Below, one piece after another: positions 19,401-28,742 of a stretch of 64,000 bases of DNA. The notes under the pieces are model-generated. The model had not been told where the DNA came from. It saw only the letters and a program-made list of their open reading frames with translations, and did no database searches. Origin of the DNA: JBDTSW01 sp963758845 (lineage in GTDB: Bacteria; Actinomycetota; Thermoleophilia; Solirubrobacterales; 70-9); contig CAVWWX010000002.1 in assembly GCA_963758845.1 (NCBI GenBank), forward strand, positions 2,591,722 through 2,655,721. The letters run 5' to 3'. Each line of letters begins with the position of its first letter. The first letter of the stretch is position 1. Both the position numbers and the translations under genes were made by a program.

Positions 19401-20011
19401 CCGAGCAGCATCTTGCCGCCCTGCGGCAGCAGCGAGACCGAGGTCTGGATCGGCAGCTCGCGCCCGGCCTCCTTGAACGCCTCGCGGACGCCGAACACCG
19501 CCGCCTTCACCTCCAGGATGTCCTGCGCCGTCTCGATGATGATCAGGTCGGCGCCGCCCTCGACCAGGCCGCGCGCCTGCTCGGCGAACACGGCCAGGAG
19601 GCTGCGGAAGCTGATGTCCCCGAGCGTCGGGTCATCGCTCGCCGGCAGGAACCCGGTCGGCCCGATCGAGCCCGGCGACGAAGCGATCGGGGCCGACCGC
19701 ATCGCGAGCGATCTCGGCCGCGCTTGCGGTTGATCTCCGGGCGTGTGCTCGCCCAGGCCCCACTCGTCGAGCTTCAGCCGCGAGCCCTGGAAGGTGTCGG
19801 TCTCGACGACTTCGGCGCCGGCCTCGACCATCGAGGAATGGACGCCCTCGATCACGTCGGGGCGATTCAGGACCAGCGCCTCGTGGCACTTGCCCTCCAG
19901 GCCACCGTAGTCGGCCTGCGTCAGGTCGAACTGCTCGAGTGTCGCGCCCATGCCGCCGTCGAAGACGACGACGCGCTCGCGCACGGCAGCCAGATAGTCG
20001 CGCTCACTCAT
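16416..20011 (-). pseudogene. metH: Cobalamin-dependent methionine synthase, multiply frameshifted
   Basis: About 1,200 residues when the frames are joined, the full length of MetH. Domains in order are: homocysteine-binding barrel (VVVFDGGMGATLEQ; Zn ligands in NCSTGP and VGGCCGTTPDHI); pterin barrel (ERVNSQGSRKAKELL); cobalamin-binding module with its helical cap and DVHDIGKSLVNTI; and AdoMet reactivation domain (RRYSWGYPACPEQSEHEKV). It transfers a methyl group from methyltetrahydrofolate to homocysteine. Apparent indels lie near 19740, 19725, 19672, 19362, 17222, 17010, 16780 and 16558. Because every domain remains recognisable with key residues intact, errors in the read sequence are as likely as true decay. 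Confidence 0.85.
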
Positions 20012-20182
20012 GGCGTTGGAAATGGTAGGGAGAGGGACGCGGCCGCCGTGCAGGCCGTCGACCTAGGGGTCGACGTGCGCGGCGCCCGCCCGGGCATGTC
20101 CGAGGGCATCGTTGCCTCCGGGCGCGGGTTGGTCGGGCGAGCTGCGGGTTGCGTCGTCACGGTTAGTGAGAATAGCGCCACG

Positions 20183-21062
20183 GTGTCCATCATCCGCGAG
20201 CACCGCATCGAGCTGGCCGGGTTCGCCACCCGTGCGCTCGAGCTCGAGCCCACCGGCACGCCCGGCGGGCCGGCGATGGTGCTGCTTCACGGCTTCTCCG
20301 ACTCGGCCGACTGCTGGCGGCCCGACGATGAGCGCCCTCGCCAGGCGAGGCCGCCGCGCGATCGCCGTCGACCTGCCGGGCTTCGGGCTGGCGGCACGGC
20401 TGGACCGCGAGGCGCCGATCCTGCCCCAGCTCGACGCCTTCACCGCCGCCGCGGTCGAGCGCGAGGCCCGGCACTCGGCCACGGGCGATGTCGTCCTGGC
20501 CGGGAACTCGATGGGTGGCTGCGCCGCGCTGCGGGCGGCCGAGAACGCGGGCCTGCCGCTGGCCGGGATCGTCCCGGTCGCGCCCGCCGGCCTCGCCATG
20601 GCGCGCTGGATCGGCGTGATCGAGGGCGAGGCGCCGCTGCGGTGGCTGATGCGCTCCCCGCTTCCCGTGCCCGAGGTGGTCGTCCGCGGCGTCGTCGGGC
20701 GCGCGTACCGGACGATGGCGTTCGCCCGCCCGGGCGAGCTCGACCCCTCGGCGGTCGCCTCGTTCACCCGCCACGTGCGCAGCAAGCGCGACGTGGTGCG
20801 GATCCTCGGCACGGGCCATCGCCTCGTCGCCGAGCTCCGCGACCCCTTCGACCTGGACCGGATCGCCTGCCCGGTGCTGCTCGTTTGGGGCGAGCGCGAC
20901 CGGATGGTGTTCTCGACCGGCGCCGATCGAGTGCTCGACGCGGTCGAGCAGTCCTCGATCGAGCTGATCCCCGATTGCGGGCACTGCCCTCAGGTCGAAT
21001 CGCCCGAACGCATGGCGGAGTTGCTGGTCGATTTCCCTGCCGCGGTGGCCCAGGCGGCCTAG
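20183..21062 (+). CDS. Alpha/beta hydrolase (one frameshift)
   Basis: About 293 residues. The opening strands and oxyanion turn (AMVLLHGFSDSADCW) are in one frame from a GTG at 20183. A one-base shift near 20328 moves to the frame carrying MSALARRGRRAIAVDLPGFG. The nucleophile elbow is GNSMGG, the acid region CPVLLVWGERDRM and the catalytic His CGHCPQVESPERM. The substrate is unknown. It is divergent from metH with 171 bases between them. The sequence upstream of the GTG in the same frame is not protein-like, but no strong ribosome site is visible, so the start is approximate. Confidence 0.8.
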
Positions 21063-21177
21063 TGGGTTAGTCGCGGCAGACGGCCCAGGTGGAGAAGTCG
21101 ACGGGGCCGCCACACCAGTCCGATCCGCCCCCCTCCCTGCATGCTCCGACCCTACCCTCCGTACCCTTCCGCGTCCA

Positions 21178-22262
21178 GTGGCGTCGCTGCCGATACCCAT
21201 CCCCAAGCCGCTTTCGCCGGGGCGGATTCCCGCCGCGGCCGAGAACGCGTACCGCAAGTACCTGCGCGGCGGGATCGCCGACCTGAGGCCCTGGCCGTCG
21301 GCGATCGTCCACGAGGCGCCCCAGTGCACCGTCCGCCGCTACGAGATGCCCGACGGCGTCGAGCCCACGCAGCGAACGCCGGTGCTGCTGGTGCCGCCGC
21401 TCGCGGCGCCCGCGCAGTGCTTCGACCTGCGCCGGGGTTGCAGCATGGCCCAGCACCTCACGTCGCTGGGCTACCAGACGTACCTGGTCGACTACGGGCG
21501 GATCGGCTTCGACGACCGCGACCTTGGCCTGGAGCATTGGGTGAACTCGGTGATCCCGCGGGCGGCGGGCGTGGCGATGACCGACGCCAACGCCGACCGC
21601 ACGCAGATGGTGGGCTGGTGCCTGGGCGGGATCATGGGCCTGCTTGACGGTGGCCGACGGCCGCTCGGAGGTGGCCTCGATCTCGCTGATCGCCAGCCCA
21701 TTCGACTTCGCGCAGGTGAGGCTGATGGCGCCCGTGCGCCGGCTCGCCGACCTCACCGGCGGAGCGCTGGGCACGGCGCTCTACCGCGCCTTGGGCGGCG
21801 CGCCCGCGACGCTCGTGGGCGCCGGCTTTCGCCTGACCTCGATCGACCGGTACCTCACCCGTCCCCTCGTCCTCGCCTCGCGGATGGACGACTCGGAGTT
21901 CCTGGCCCAGGACGAGGCGATCGAGCGCTTCATGGGCTCGATGATCGCCTACCCCGGCCGGACCTTCGGTCAGCTCTACCACCGGTTCTTCCGGGTCAAC
22001 GACATCTCCTCGGGCCGCCTGGAGCTGGCCGACCGCACCGTCGAGCTGCGTAACGTCCGGGCCCCGGTCATGGCCGTCGCCGGGAAACACCGACGTGCTG
22101 GCGCCGCGGGCCGCCGTCCATCACGTCGGAAACCTGGTCCCGAACGCATCGGACATGCGCCTCGAGACCGCGCCCGGCGGACACCTGGGCGTGCTGACCG
22201 GCCGCTCGGCCGAGCGCACGACCTGGCGGGCTCTCGACGAGTTCCTGCTGGAGAACGACTAG
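21178..22262 (+). CDS. PhaC-like polyhydroxyalkanoate synthase/hydrolase (two frameshifts)
   Basis: About 360 residues, alpha/beta-hydrolase fold of the PHA synthase type. The N-terminal part from a GTG at 21178 includes TPVLLVPPLAAPAQCFDLRRG and TYLVDYGRIGFDDRDLGLEHW. The lipase-like box is GWCLGG, with Cys in place of Ser as in PHA synthases. Frame changes near 21640 and 22083 separate the elbow from ISLIASPFDFAQVRL and from NTDVLAPRAAVHHVGN. The catalytic His region is TAPGGHLGVLTG. Class III PhaC proteins have this size, but a hydrolase role is not excluded because no PhaE or PhaA/PhaB genes are nearby. Confidence 0.75.
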
Positions 22263-22268
22263 ACGGGC

Positions 22269-23412
22269 TCAGCCCGAGACGGTCTCGCCGCGCTCGCCGG
22301 GACGCGGGTTCAGCCGCACCGGAGCGGACGACAGCGCCCGCAGCCGCATGTCCGACCAGGTGACGCCCTCGCGGACCAGCGCCGGGAGGCCGAGGACGAC
22401 CGCGGTCGCGATCTCCACCGCCTGAAGGACGATCCCGTAGGCGAGCGCGTCGGCCGCGCCGACGCCGAAGCCGGTGGTCAGGACGCTGATCGTGGCGAGC
22501 TGGAAGACGCCTACGTTCGACGGCGTCGCCGGCACGACCGCGGTCACGTTGACCGCGAACAGGACGGCGGCGGCCGCGCCCAGCTGTGCCTGGACCTCCA
22601 GGCCGAGGGCGTTGAAGAGGACGAAGCAGGCGGCGAGCTGGAGGGCCCAGGCGCAGAGCTGGGCCCCGACCGCAAGCGGCGCTCGCCGGGGGTCGCGGAA
22701 GACGTGAAGCCCGCTTCGCACCTGGACCAGCGCCGAGCGGATCGTCCGGGCCGACCCGCGCCACGCCGGCCCGAGCCGTTATGGCGAACCAGGAGCGGGC
22801 CGAGGATCACGGCCACGAGGAGCAGCAGCGGGACGAAGCTGAACAGGAAGAGACGCTCGGAGCTGGCGGCGAACAGGTCCGTCTCCCAGATGATGATCGT
22901 TCCCAGAAGGGCCAGCGCGCCGATGTTCATCACCGTCTGCGAGACCAGCGTCCCCAGCAGCACCGGCAACGTCTCGCGGATTCGCCCGATCCGCCGGGCC
23001 AGCACCATCGCGCGCGCGGGCTCGCCCACGCGCGCCGGCAGCGTCGCCGACATCAAGACCCCGATCATCGTCGCCGAGGTGACATCGCGCCGGCGCAGCG
23101 GACGTCGCGGGAGCGCCGATGAGACCGAGGCGAACCACGAGGCGGCGCGCATGAACAGCGAGGAGATCATCAGGCGCCAGCGCCAGCACGACCCAGGTCG
23201 CGTCCGAGCGCACGATGTTGTGGATCACGTCCTGGACCCCGATGCGATTGGCGGCGATCGCGGTCAGGCCCGACCCCGAGCACACCGGCGACACCCAGGG
23301 CGATCCGGCGCTTCGTGCGGTGGCGGCCGATCGCCTTCGCCGGCTCGGGGTCGAGGCGCGGCAGGCGCTCGGCCGGGCGTGGCTTGTTGCCGTCGGCCGG
23401 TGTCAGGCCCAC
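22269..23412 (-). CDS. Flippase-like integral membrane protein (LPG synthase TM / UPF0104 type), frameshifted
   Basis: About 380 residues when joined. A Pro/Arg-rich cytoplasmic start (GTG at 23412) leads to IALGVAGVLGVG and GVQDVIHNIVRSDATWVVLAL. The core is LMISSLFMRAASWFASVSSA, SATLPARVGEPARAMVLARRIG (the family's most conserved segment) and VVPATPSNVGVFQLATISVL. Frame changes are apparent near 23272, 23170 and 22768. This family includes lysyl-PG synthase membrane domains and polyprenyl-glycolipid flippases. Adjacency to a GT4 glycosyltransferase, with an overlap of about 10 bases at the start, supports a role in making or flipping a glycolipid. Confidence 0.75.
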
Positions 23413-24584
23413 GCGCCGCGCGCATGGCCTCGGCCTTCGTCTCCGGCTCGGGCGCCAGCAGGGCGCGCTCGTAGACGGCCTCGACCTGCTCGGCCACGTG
23501 CGGCCAGGCGTAGCGCTCGGCACTCTCCCGCGCCGCCCGGCCCATGGCCTCGCGGCGCGGCGGACTCGTGGTAGAGGGTCTGAAGCTCCTCGGCCAGCCG
23601 CTGCGCATCGGCGGGCGGGACCAGGATCCCGTCGACGCCGTCGGTCACGACGTCCGCGTACCCCGCGATGTTCGACGCCAGCACCGGCGTCCCCGCCGCG
23701 AACGCCTCCGTGAGCACCATCCCGAAGCTCTCGCCCTCGAGGGACGGGGCGCACAGAACGTCGGCCCCAGCCAGCTGGCGCTCCAGCTCGTCGGCGTCCA
23801 CGCGCCCATGGACGTCGATGCGCTCGGCCGCGTCGTCGCCGGACAGGTAGCGGGCCACCTCGTCGGGGTCCGCGCCGACCACGCTCAGGCGGGAGGGGAC
23901 GTGCTCGGTGAGCGCCTCGAACGCCGAGATCAGCACCGGCAGGCCCTTGCGCTCCTCGGCGCGGCCCACGAACAGCACGCGAAGCTCGTCGCCGGGCTCA
24001 CGCGGGGCGGGCGGAGGGGAGTCGAGGTCGACGCCGTTGGGGATGATCCGGTAGCTGCCTCCGTACCAGCGCCGACCGGTCCACTCGGCCGCCTTCGAGA
24101 CGGCGATCCGGGCGGTCAGCTGGTTGAACTTGCGGTGGGCCCCGAAGAGGTTCGCCAGCGTATTCGGCACCGGGCGGGTCGAGTAGGAGTGGAACGTCCC
24201 GACGACGGGCGCGTGCCTGTAGGAGCAGGCGTCCCAGCTGATGATCGGCGCCTCGGGCGAATGCACGTGGACCACGTCGGGCTGGAACTCGCGCAGCGCT
24301 CGCCGCGTGCCGGTGATCCCAGCGGGGAACGCTGAGAGGTTCCCGACCGATCCGTTCACGTTGAAGCCGAACGTGCGGCCCACGGGCACCAGGTAGTCGG
24401 GCAGCTCGCGGTCCTCCGGCCTGGCCTGGTGCAGGATCCTGCTCTTGCGGTCCGGAGGATCCCAGGGAGCCGTCACCCGCACCTCGTGCCCACGCGCGAG
24501 CAACTCACCGGTCAATGACTCGACGTGGCGGTTCACACCTCCCGGATAGGTCCAGGAGTAGGGGCTGACGATCGCAATACGCAT
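23403..24584 (-). CDS. GT4-family glycosyltransferase, PimA-like (frameshifted near the end)
   Basis: About 390 residues, GT-B fold. It starts MRIAIVSPYSWTYPGGVNRHV at 24584 with GGAGCGGAGG-like purines upstream; a 12-codon longer reading is less likely. Donor-domain motifs are VLFVGRAEERKGLPVLISAF and the E-x7-E motif within CAPSLEGESFGMVLTEAFAAG. The N-terminal half (GGVNRHVESL, VHVHSPEAPI) resembles phosphatidylinositol mannosyltransferases of actinobacteria. Near 23555 the frame shifts to REAMGRAARESAERYAWPHVAEQVEAVY. The true C-terminus is therefore unsure: the TGA at 23403 or a later stop at 23264 in the shifted frame. Confidence 0.82.
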   Translation of the reverse strand: MRIAIVSPYSWTYPGGVNRHVESLTGELLARGHEVRVTAPWDPPDRKSRILHQARPEDRELPDYLVPVGRTFGFNVNGSVGNLSAFPAGITGTRRALREFQPDVVHVHSPEAPIISWDACSYRHAPVVGTFHSYSTRPVPNTLANLFGAHRKFNQLTARIAVSKAAEWTGRRWYGGSYRIIPNGVDLDSPPPAPREPGDELRVLFVGRAEERKGLPVLISAFEALTEHVPSRLSVVGADPDEVARYLSGDDAAERIDVHGRVDADELERQLAGADVLCAPSLEGESFGMVLTEAFAAGTPVLASNIAGYADVVTDGVDGILVPPADAQRLAEELQTLYHESAAPRGHGPGGAGECRALRLAARGRAGRGRLRARPAGARAGDEGRGHARGAWA

Positions 24585-24692
24585 GGAGGGAGCGGGGGCC
24601 CTGAGATGGGCCTTACACAAGGGTACCCGGACGGCGGCGCAGAAAATCCTCGAGGGAAGCCGCCCAGCGCGCCGGGATCGGTCCGTTCGCGT

Positions 24693-26573
24693 TCATGGCC
24701 GCCTGCTTATAGCGATCGACCACGCGTATCCGGCGGTGGCCAGGCAGACGGCGCTTCCCACGATCAGAAGAACCACGCCTGAATCGTTCGACACCGTGCC
24801 GATCGCAGCGGCCGCCGCCGCGCCCAGGAACCCGGCCCACGCGGAGCGCTCCTCGAACCAGGGGCGAACGGTCCGGCGCTTCCAGATGCCGGTGCCCACC
24901 ACGATCAGCGCCAGCGCCAGGAACGGCAGGTTCGACACCTTCGTGAAGCTGTCGGCGGCCAGGCGGACCCGGCGCTCGAGGACATCGCCCGCCTCGTCGA
25001 GACCGCCCGCGTCCAGCAGCGACCGTGTCAGGTGGGCCTCGCCGCCGAACACCACGTCGGCAGCCATCAGGGCCGCCAGGGCGGCGACCGGCACGAGCAG
25101 CGCGATCACGATGCCGCGCCTTGTCCCCAGCGCAACCGCCGCGGCGACCGCCGCCCCGGCCGGGAGGACGATCGCGGCCCCCACGTCGGCCCCGAACCGC
25201 CCCAGCGCGAAGGCTGCGGCGGCGGCCAAGCCTGCCGCCAGGAACGTGATCGCGGCGGCGATGCCGCCGTCGCGCGTCCGTGGGCCGGCCGCCAGGGCCG
25301 CGCCGACGCCGATCGGCAGGAGCGTCCCCACGATCGCCTCGATCTCGTTGCCGATGCCATAGAAGCGCGAGCCCGAGACCGGGTTGGGGCCCGGGATCGA
25401 GAGCGGCACGAGGATGGAGCCGGCGACGACGTCCACGGCGTAGGCAGCGACCGGGACGAGGGCCGCCACGCCCAGCGCCCTCCAGCCGCCGAGCAGCCGC
25501 CAGGCGGCGAACGCCAGCAGGGGCGCCCCCAGCAGGGCGGCCACCCGCTCGGCCAGGAGCGAAGGGTGAAACGCCGGCGTGATCAGCAGCACCAGCGGCA
25601 ACCACGCGAGCGACAGCGCCAGCAGCGGCACGGCCACGCGAGCCGCCCTGCGCCGGCGCAGGGCAACCGCCGCCCCGGCCACGACGAGCCAGGCGAGGAT
25701 CGTCTCGCCGACCACGGGGCCGCGGCGCTCGCCCGTCACCTCCAAGCGCGCCTCAAGCTCGATCAGGCCGCTGACGTCGCGCTCGCCCTCGGCCCGGATC
25801 GGCTCGCCGTTCATCTCGCTGGGCTCGGCGATCTCAAGCCGCTCGAGGATCGTCGGCGCGAGGTCGGTGGACGTCACCAGCCCCTCGGTCCGGGTGCTGT
25901 CCGAGGTCAGGAGCCCGTCGAAGCCCTCCCCGGCAATCCCCATGCTGAGCGTGCGGAAGCTCGGCGGCGGCCGCTCGATTGCGATCACCAGGTCCCCGCC
26001 GTCCACGCGCTTGACTCGCCGCCCGAGCTCGGCGATCGTCAGGTCCTCGACCACCACGCCCGTGCACCCGGGGCCCGGGCAGTCGAGGTTGCGGTCCTCC
26101 CCCACGCGACCGTCGGTGTCAGCCGCGATCAGGCGCCCGAGCCCCGCCGAATGCTCCGCGCGAACCCGCACGCCGGCGTCCGAGAGCGCGGTGGCGAGGA
26201 GCCCGGGGACCACCTCGGCGGGAGCATCGGAGGCCCGCTCGGAGATCACCCTCCAGGCGCCGCTCTCGACGCCGGAGTGCCCGAAGCCGATCACAGGGAG
26301 CTTGCGGTCATAGAGCGACTCCGAGAGCCGGTTGCCCTGGCTGACGTCGAGGTAGGTCTGCGCCGCCGGCACCGCACCGATGCCCGCGCTCATCAATCCC
26401 GGCGAGAAATCCTCCAGTGAGCCCAGGCTCGCAAGCCCGGTGCCCCTCGGCAGCAGCGCGATGGTGATCTCGGCCTCGCCCGCGGGCTCGTCCTGGGCGA
26501 CTGCCGTCGTTGGCGCACCCAGGCCGAGCGCCACGCCGAGCGATGCGAGAATGAGGGGGATGAGTGATCGCAC
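24693..26573 (-). CDS. Large membrane protein: exported phosphatase-like domain plus multi-TM domain
   Basis: About 626 residues from a GTG at 26573, which gives a clean signal peptide (RSLIPLILASLGVALGLG, cut near AVA); an ATG 8 codons upstream is possible. Residues about 40-280 are extracytoplasmic. They contain VIGFGHSGVES and STDLAPTILERLEIAEPSEMNGEPI, the metal-site and substrate-loop style of the alkaline phosphatase superfamily, though the usual catalytic Thr/Ser motif is not evident. About 10 TM helices follow (about 285-625), with a conserved-looking NPVSGSRFYGIGNEIEAI loop. The function is unknown; a cell-envelope role is inferred. Its 5' end overlaps that of hemQ. Confidence 0.72.
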   Translation of the reverse strand: MRSLIPLILASLGVALGLGAPTTAVAQDEPAGEAEITIALLPRGTGLASLGSLEDFSPGLMSAGIGAVPAAQTYLDVSQGNRLSESLYDRKLPVIGFGHSGVESGAWRVISERASDAPAEVVPGLLATALSDAGVRVRAEHSAGLGRLIAADTDGRVGEDRNLDCPGPGCTGVVVEDLTIAELGRRVKRVDGGDLVIAIERPPPSFRTLSMGIAGEGFDGLLTSDSTRTEGLVTSTDLAPTILERLEIAEPSEMNGEPIRAEGERDVSGLIELEARLEVTGERRGPVVGETILAWLVVAGAAVALRRRRAARVAVPLLALSLAWLPLVLLITPAFHPSLLAERVAALLGAPLLAFAAWRLLGGWRALGVAALVPVAAYAVDVVAGSILVPLSIPGPNPVSGSRFYGIGNEIEAIVGTLLPIGVGAALAAGPRTRDGGIAAAITFLAAGLAAAAAFALGRFGADVGAAIVLPAGAAVAAAVALGTRRGIVIALLVPVAALAALMAADVVFGGEAHLTRSLLDAGGLDEAGDVLERRVRLAADSFTKVSNLPFLALALIVVGTGIWKRRTVRPWFEERSAWAGFLGAAAAAAIGTVSNDSGVVLLIVGSAVCLATAGYAWSIAISRRP

Positions 26574-27261
26574 GTACGTGAAGTTCACGTTCTTCAAGCT
26601 CGACCCCGCCTGGCAGCGGCGGGATGCTCGGGAGCGGGCGCAGGATAAACGCGAGTTCCTGGCCGCCTGCGAGGACTTCGCCCAGGACCGGTCGCTGCGC
26701 GCCTACTCCACGGTGGGCACCCGCGGCGACACCGACCTGCTGATCCTCTCCCAGAGCCCGGTGCTGGAGGACCTCCATACCTTTCACGTCGTCCTGGCCC
26801 AGAGCGGGCTCGCGCGCTGGGCGCAGATCCCCCACTCCTACCTGGCGATGACCAAGCGCTCCCCCTACTCGGAGGCCGAGGCAAGGCCCGAGATCTGCAC
26901 GTCGGACCGGCGCTACCTGATCGTCTACCCGATGGACAAGAAGCGCGAGTGGTACACGTTGGGAGACGCCGAGCGGGGGCGGATCATGGCCGACCACATC
27001 CGCGTCGGGCGGACCTACCCCGAGATCACGATCAACACCGCCTACTCGTTCGGGCTCGACGACCAGGAGTTCGTCGTCTCCTTCGAGGCCGACGACCCGG
27101 GGATGTTCCTGGACCTCGTGCAGGAGCTGCGCGGCACCGAGTCGAGCTCCTACACGCTGCGCGACACCCCGATCTTCACCTGCGTCGCGATGTCCGTGGG
27201 CCGGGCGCTGGACGCGCTCGACGGCGCCGCCACTTCGCGCGCCGAGCCGGCGGTCGCGTAG
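26560..27261 (+). CDS. hemQ: HemQ, coproheme decarboxylase (chlorite dismutase family)
   Basis: 233 residues. It catalyses the last step of the coproporphyrin-dependent haem pathway used by actinobacteria, turning coproheme into haem b with peroxide. Family marks are MSDRTYVKFTFFKLDPAWQR, AYSTVGTRGDTDLLILSQS, HSYLAMTKRSPYS (the strongly conserved Tyr-containing segment) and YLIVYPMDKKREWY. Start candidates are the ATGs at 26551 and 26560, both inside the 5' end of the divergent membrane-protein gene. The paired reductase gene fprA follows 30 bases downstream. Confidence 0.9.
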   Translation: MSDRTYVKFTFFKLDPAWQRRDARERAQDKREFLAACEDFAQDRSLRAYSTVGTRGDTDLLILSQSPVLEDLHTFHVVLAQSGLARWAQIPHSYLAMTKRSPYSEAEARPEICTSDRRYLIVYPMDKKREWYTLGDAERGRIMADHIRVGRTYPEITINTAYSFGLDDQEFVVSFEADDPGMFLDLVQELRGTESSSYTLRDTPIFTCVAMSVGRALDALDGAATSRAEPAVA

Positions 27262-27291
27262 CCGGGCGATCCCCTACCCTTCCCCGCTCGC

Positions 27292-28705
27292 ATGAGCGAT
27301 ATCGGGACCGCCGACAACCCCCTCCGCGCCGCGATCATCGGCTCTGGGCCCGCCGGGTTCTACGCGGCCGAGTCGCTGCTCGCGAACGAAGACGTGACCG
27401 TCGCCGTCGACATGTTCGACCGCCTACCGACGCCGTTCGGGCTGGTGCGCGCGGGCGTTGCCCCCGACCACCCGAAGATCAAGAACGTCATCCGCCGTTA
27501 CGAGAAGACCGCGGCGAGCGAGGGCTTCCGCTTCTTCGGCAACGTCGAGGTGGGCCGCGAGATCAGCCCCGCCGACCTGGCCGAGCGCTACCACGCCGTG
27601 CTCTACGCCTACGGGAGCTCGACCGACCGCAAGCTCGGCATCCCCGGCGAGGACCTGCCCGGCAGCCACGCGGCCACCGAGTTCGTCGCCTGGTACAACG
27701 CCCACCCCGACTTCGCCGACCACGAGTTCGACCTCTCCTGCGAGCGCGTCGTCGTGATCGGCAACGGCAACGTGGCCGCCGACGTCGCGCGCATGCTGGC
27801 GCTGACGCGGGACGAGCTGGAGGAGACCGACACCGCCGACCACGCGATCGAGGCCATGGCCGAGAGCGGCGTCCGCGAGATCGTCGTGCTGGGGCGGCGC
27901 GGGCCTGCCCAGGCCGCCTTCACCAACCCCGAGGTGCGCGAGCTGGGCGAGATGGTGGATGCCGACGTCTACATCGACCCCGCCGACTGCGAGCTCGACG
28001 AGGCCAGCCGCGCCTACCTCGAGTCCGACGAGGCCGACATGACCGCGCGCAAGAACGTGGACATCTTCACCGACTTCTCCCAGCGCGAGCCCGAGGGCAA
28101 GCGCCGCCGCATCGTCCTGCGCTTCCTCTCCTCGCCGGTCGAGATCAAGGGCGACGGCAAGGTCGAGAGCATCGTGATCGGGCGCAACGAGCTGGTCGAG
28201 GGCGCGGGCGGACGGATCAGCGCCCGCGACACCGGCGAGCGCGAGGAGCTCGACTGTGGGCTCGTGTTCCGCTCGATCGGCTACAAGGGGATCGGCCTCG
28301 AGGGAATCCCCTTCGACGACGACCGCGGCGTGATCCGAAACGAGGGCCGGCCGGATCATGGACGACGACGGCGCCCAGGTCGAGGGCCAGTACGTCGTCG
28401 GCTGGATCAAGCGCGGCCCCAGCGGCGTCATCGGGACGAACAAGAAGGACGCCCAGGAGACGATCGACCTCCTGTTCGAGGACGTGGCCACGGGTCACAT
28501 GACCGAGCCCGTCGGCGACCGCGAGCTGTCGACGATCGAGGAGCTCCTCGCCGAACGCAGCCCCGACACGGTCGTCACCTTCGCGGGCTGGGAGGCGATC
28601 GACGCGGCCGAGAAGGGCAAGGGCGAGCCGCTGGGACGCCCCCGCGTGAAGTTCTGCCGGATCGACGAGATGCTCGACGCGTCGCGCAGCCAGACTCCGG
28701 CGTAG
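27292..28705 (+). CDS. fprA: Ferredoxin/flavodoxin-NADP+ reductase, FprA type (one frameshift)
   Basis: About 470 residues, adrenodoxin-reductase-like flavoprotein moving electrons between NADPH and ferredoxin. The FAD-binding motif is GSGPAGFYAAE at about residues 17-27 and the NADP motif GNGNVAADVAR. Family segments are TPFGLVRAGVAPDHPKIKNV, LVFRSIGYKG and the C-terminal VGWIKRGPSGVIGTNKKDA, FAD-contacting in relatives. A single extra base near 28352 changes frame between RNEG and RIMDDDG. Both sides align to the family without gap, so an error is likely. Probably co-transcribed with hemQ. Confidence 0.9.
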
Positions 28706-28742
28706 GCTTCAGGGCGAACCAACTACTGCAGGGGGACTGCAA

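Noticed and set aside
17227..19476. A 749-codon open frame on the plus strand opposite metH
   Set aside because: It is opposite well-supported MetH domains, is rich in Arg/Asp/Val/Leu/His in the way antisense frames of high-GC genes are, and shows no family motifs.
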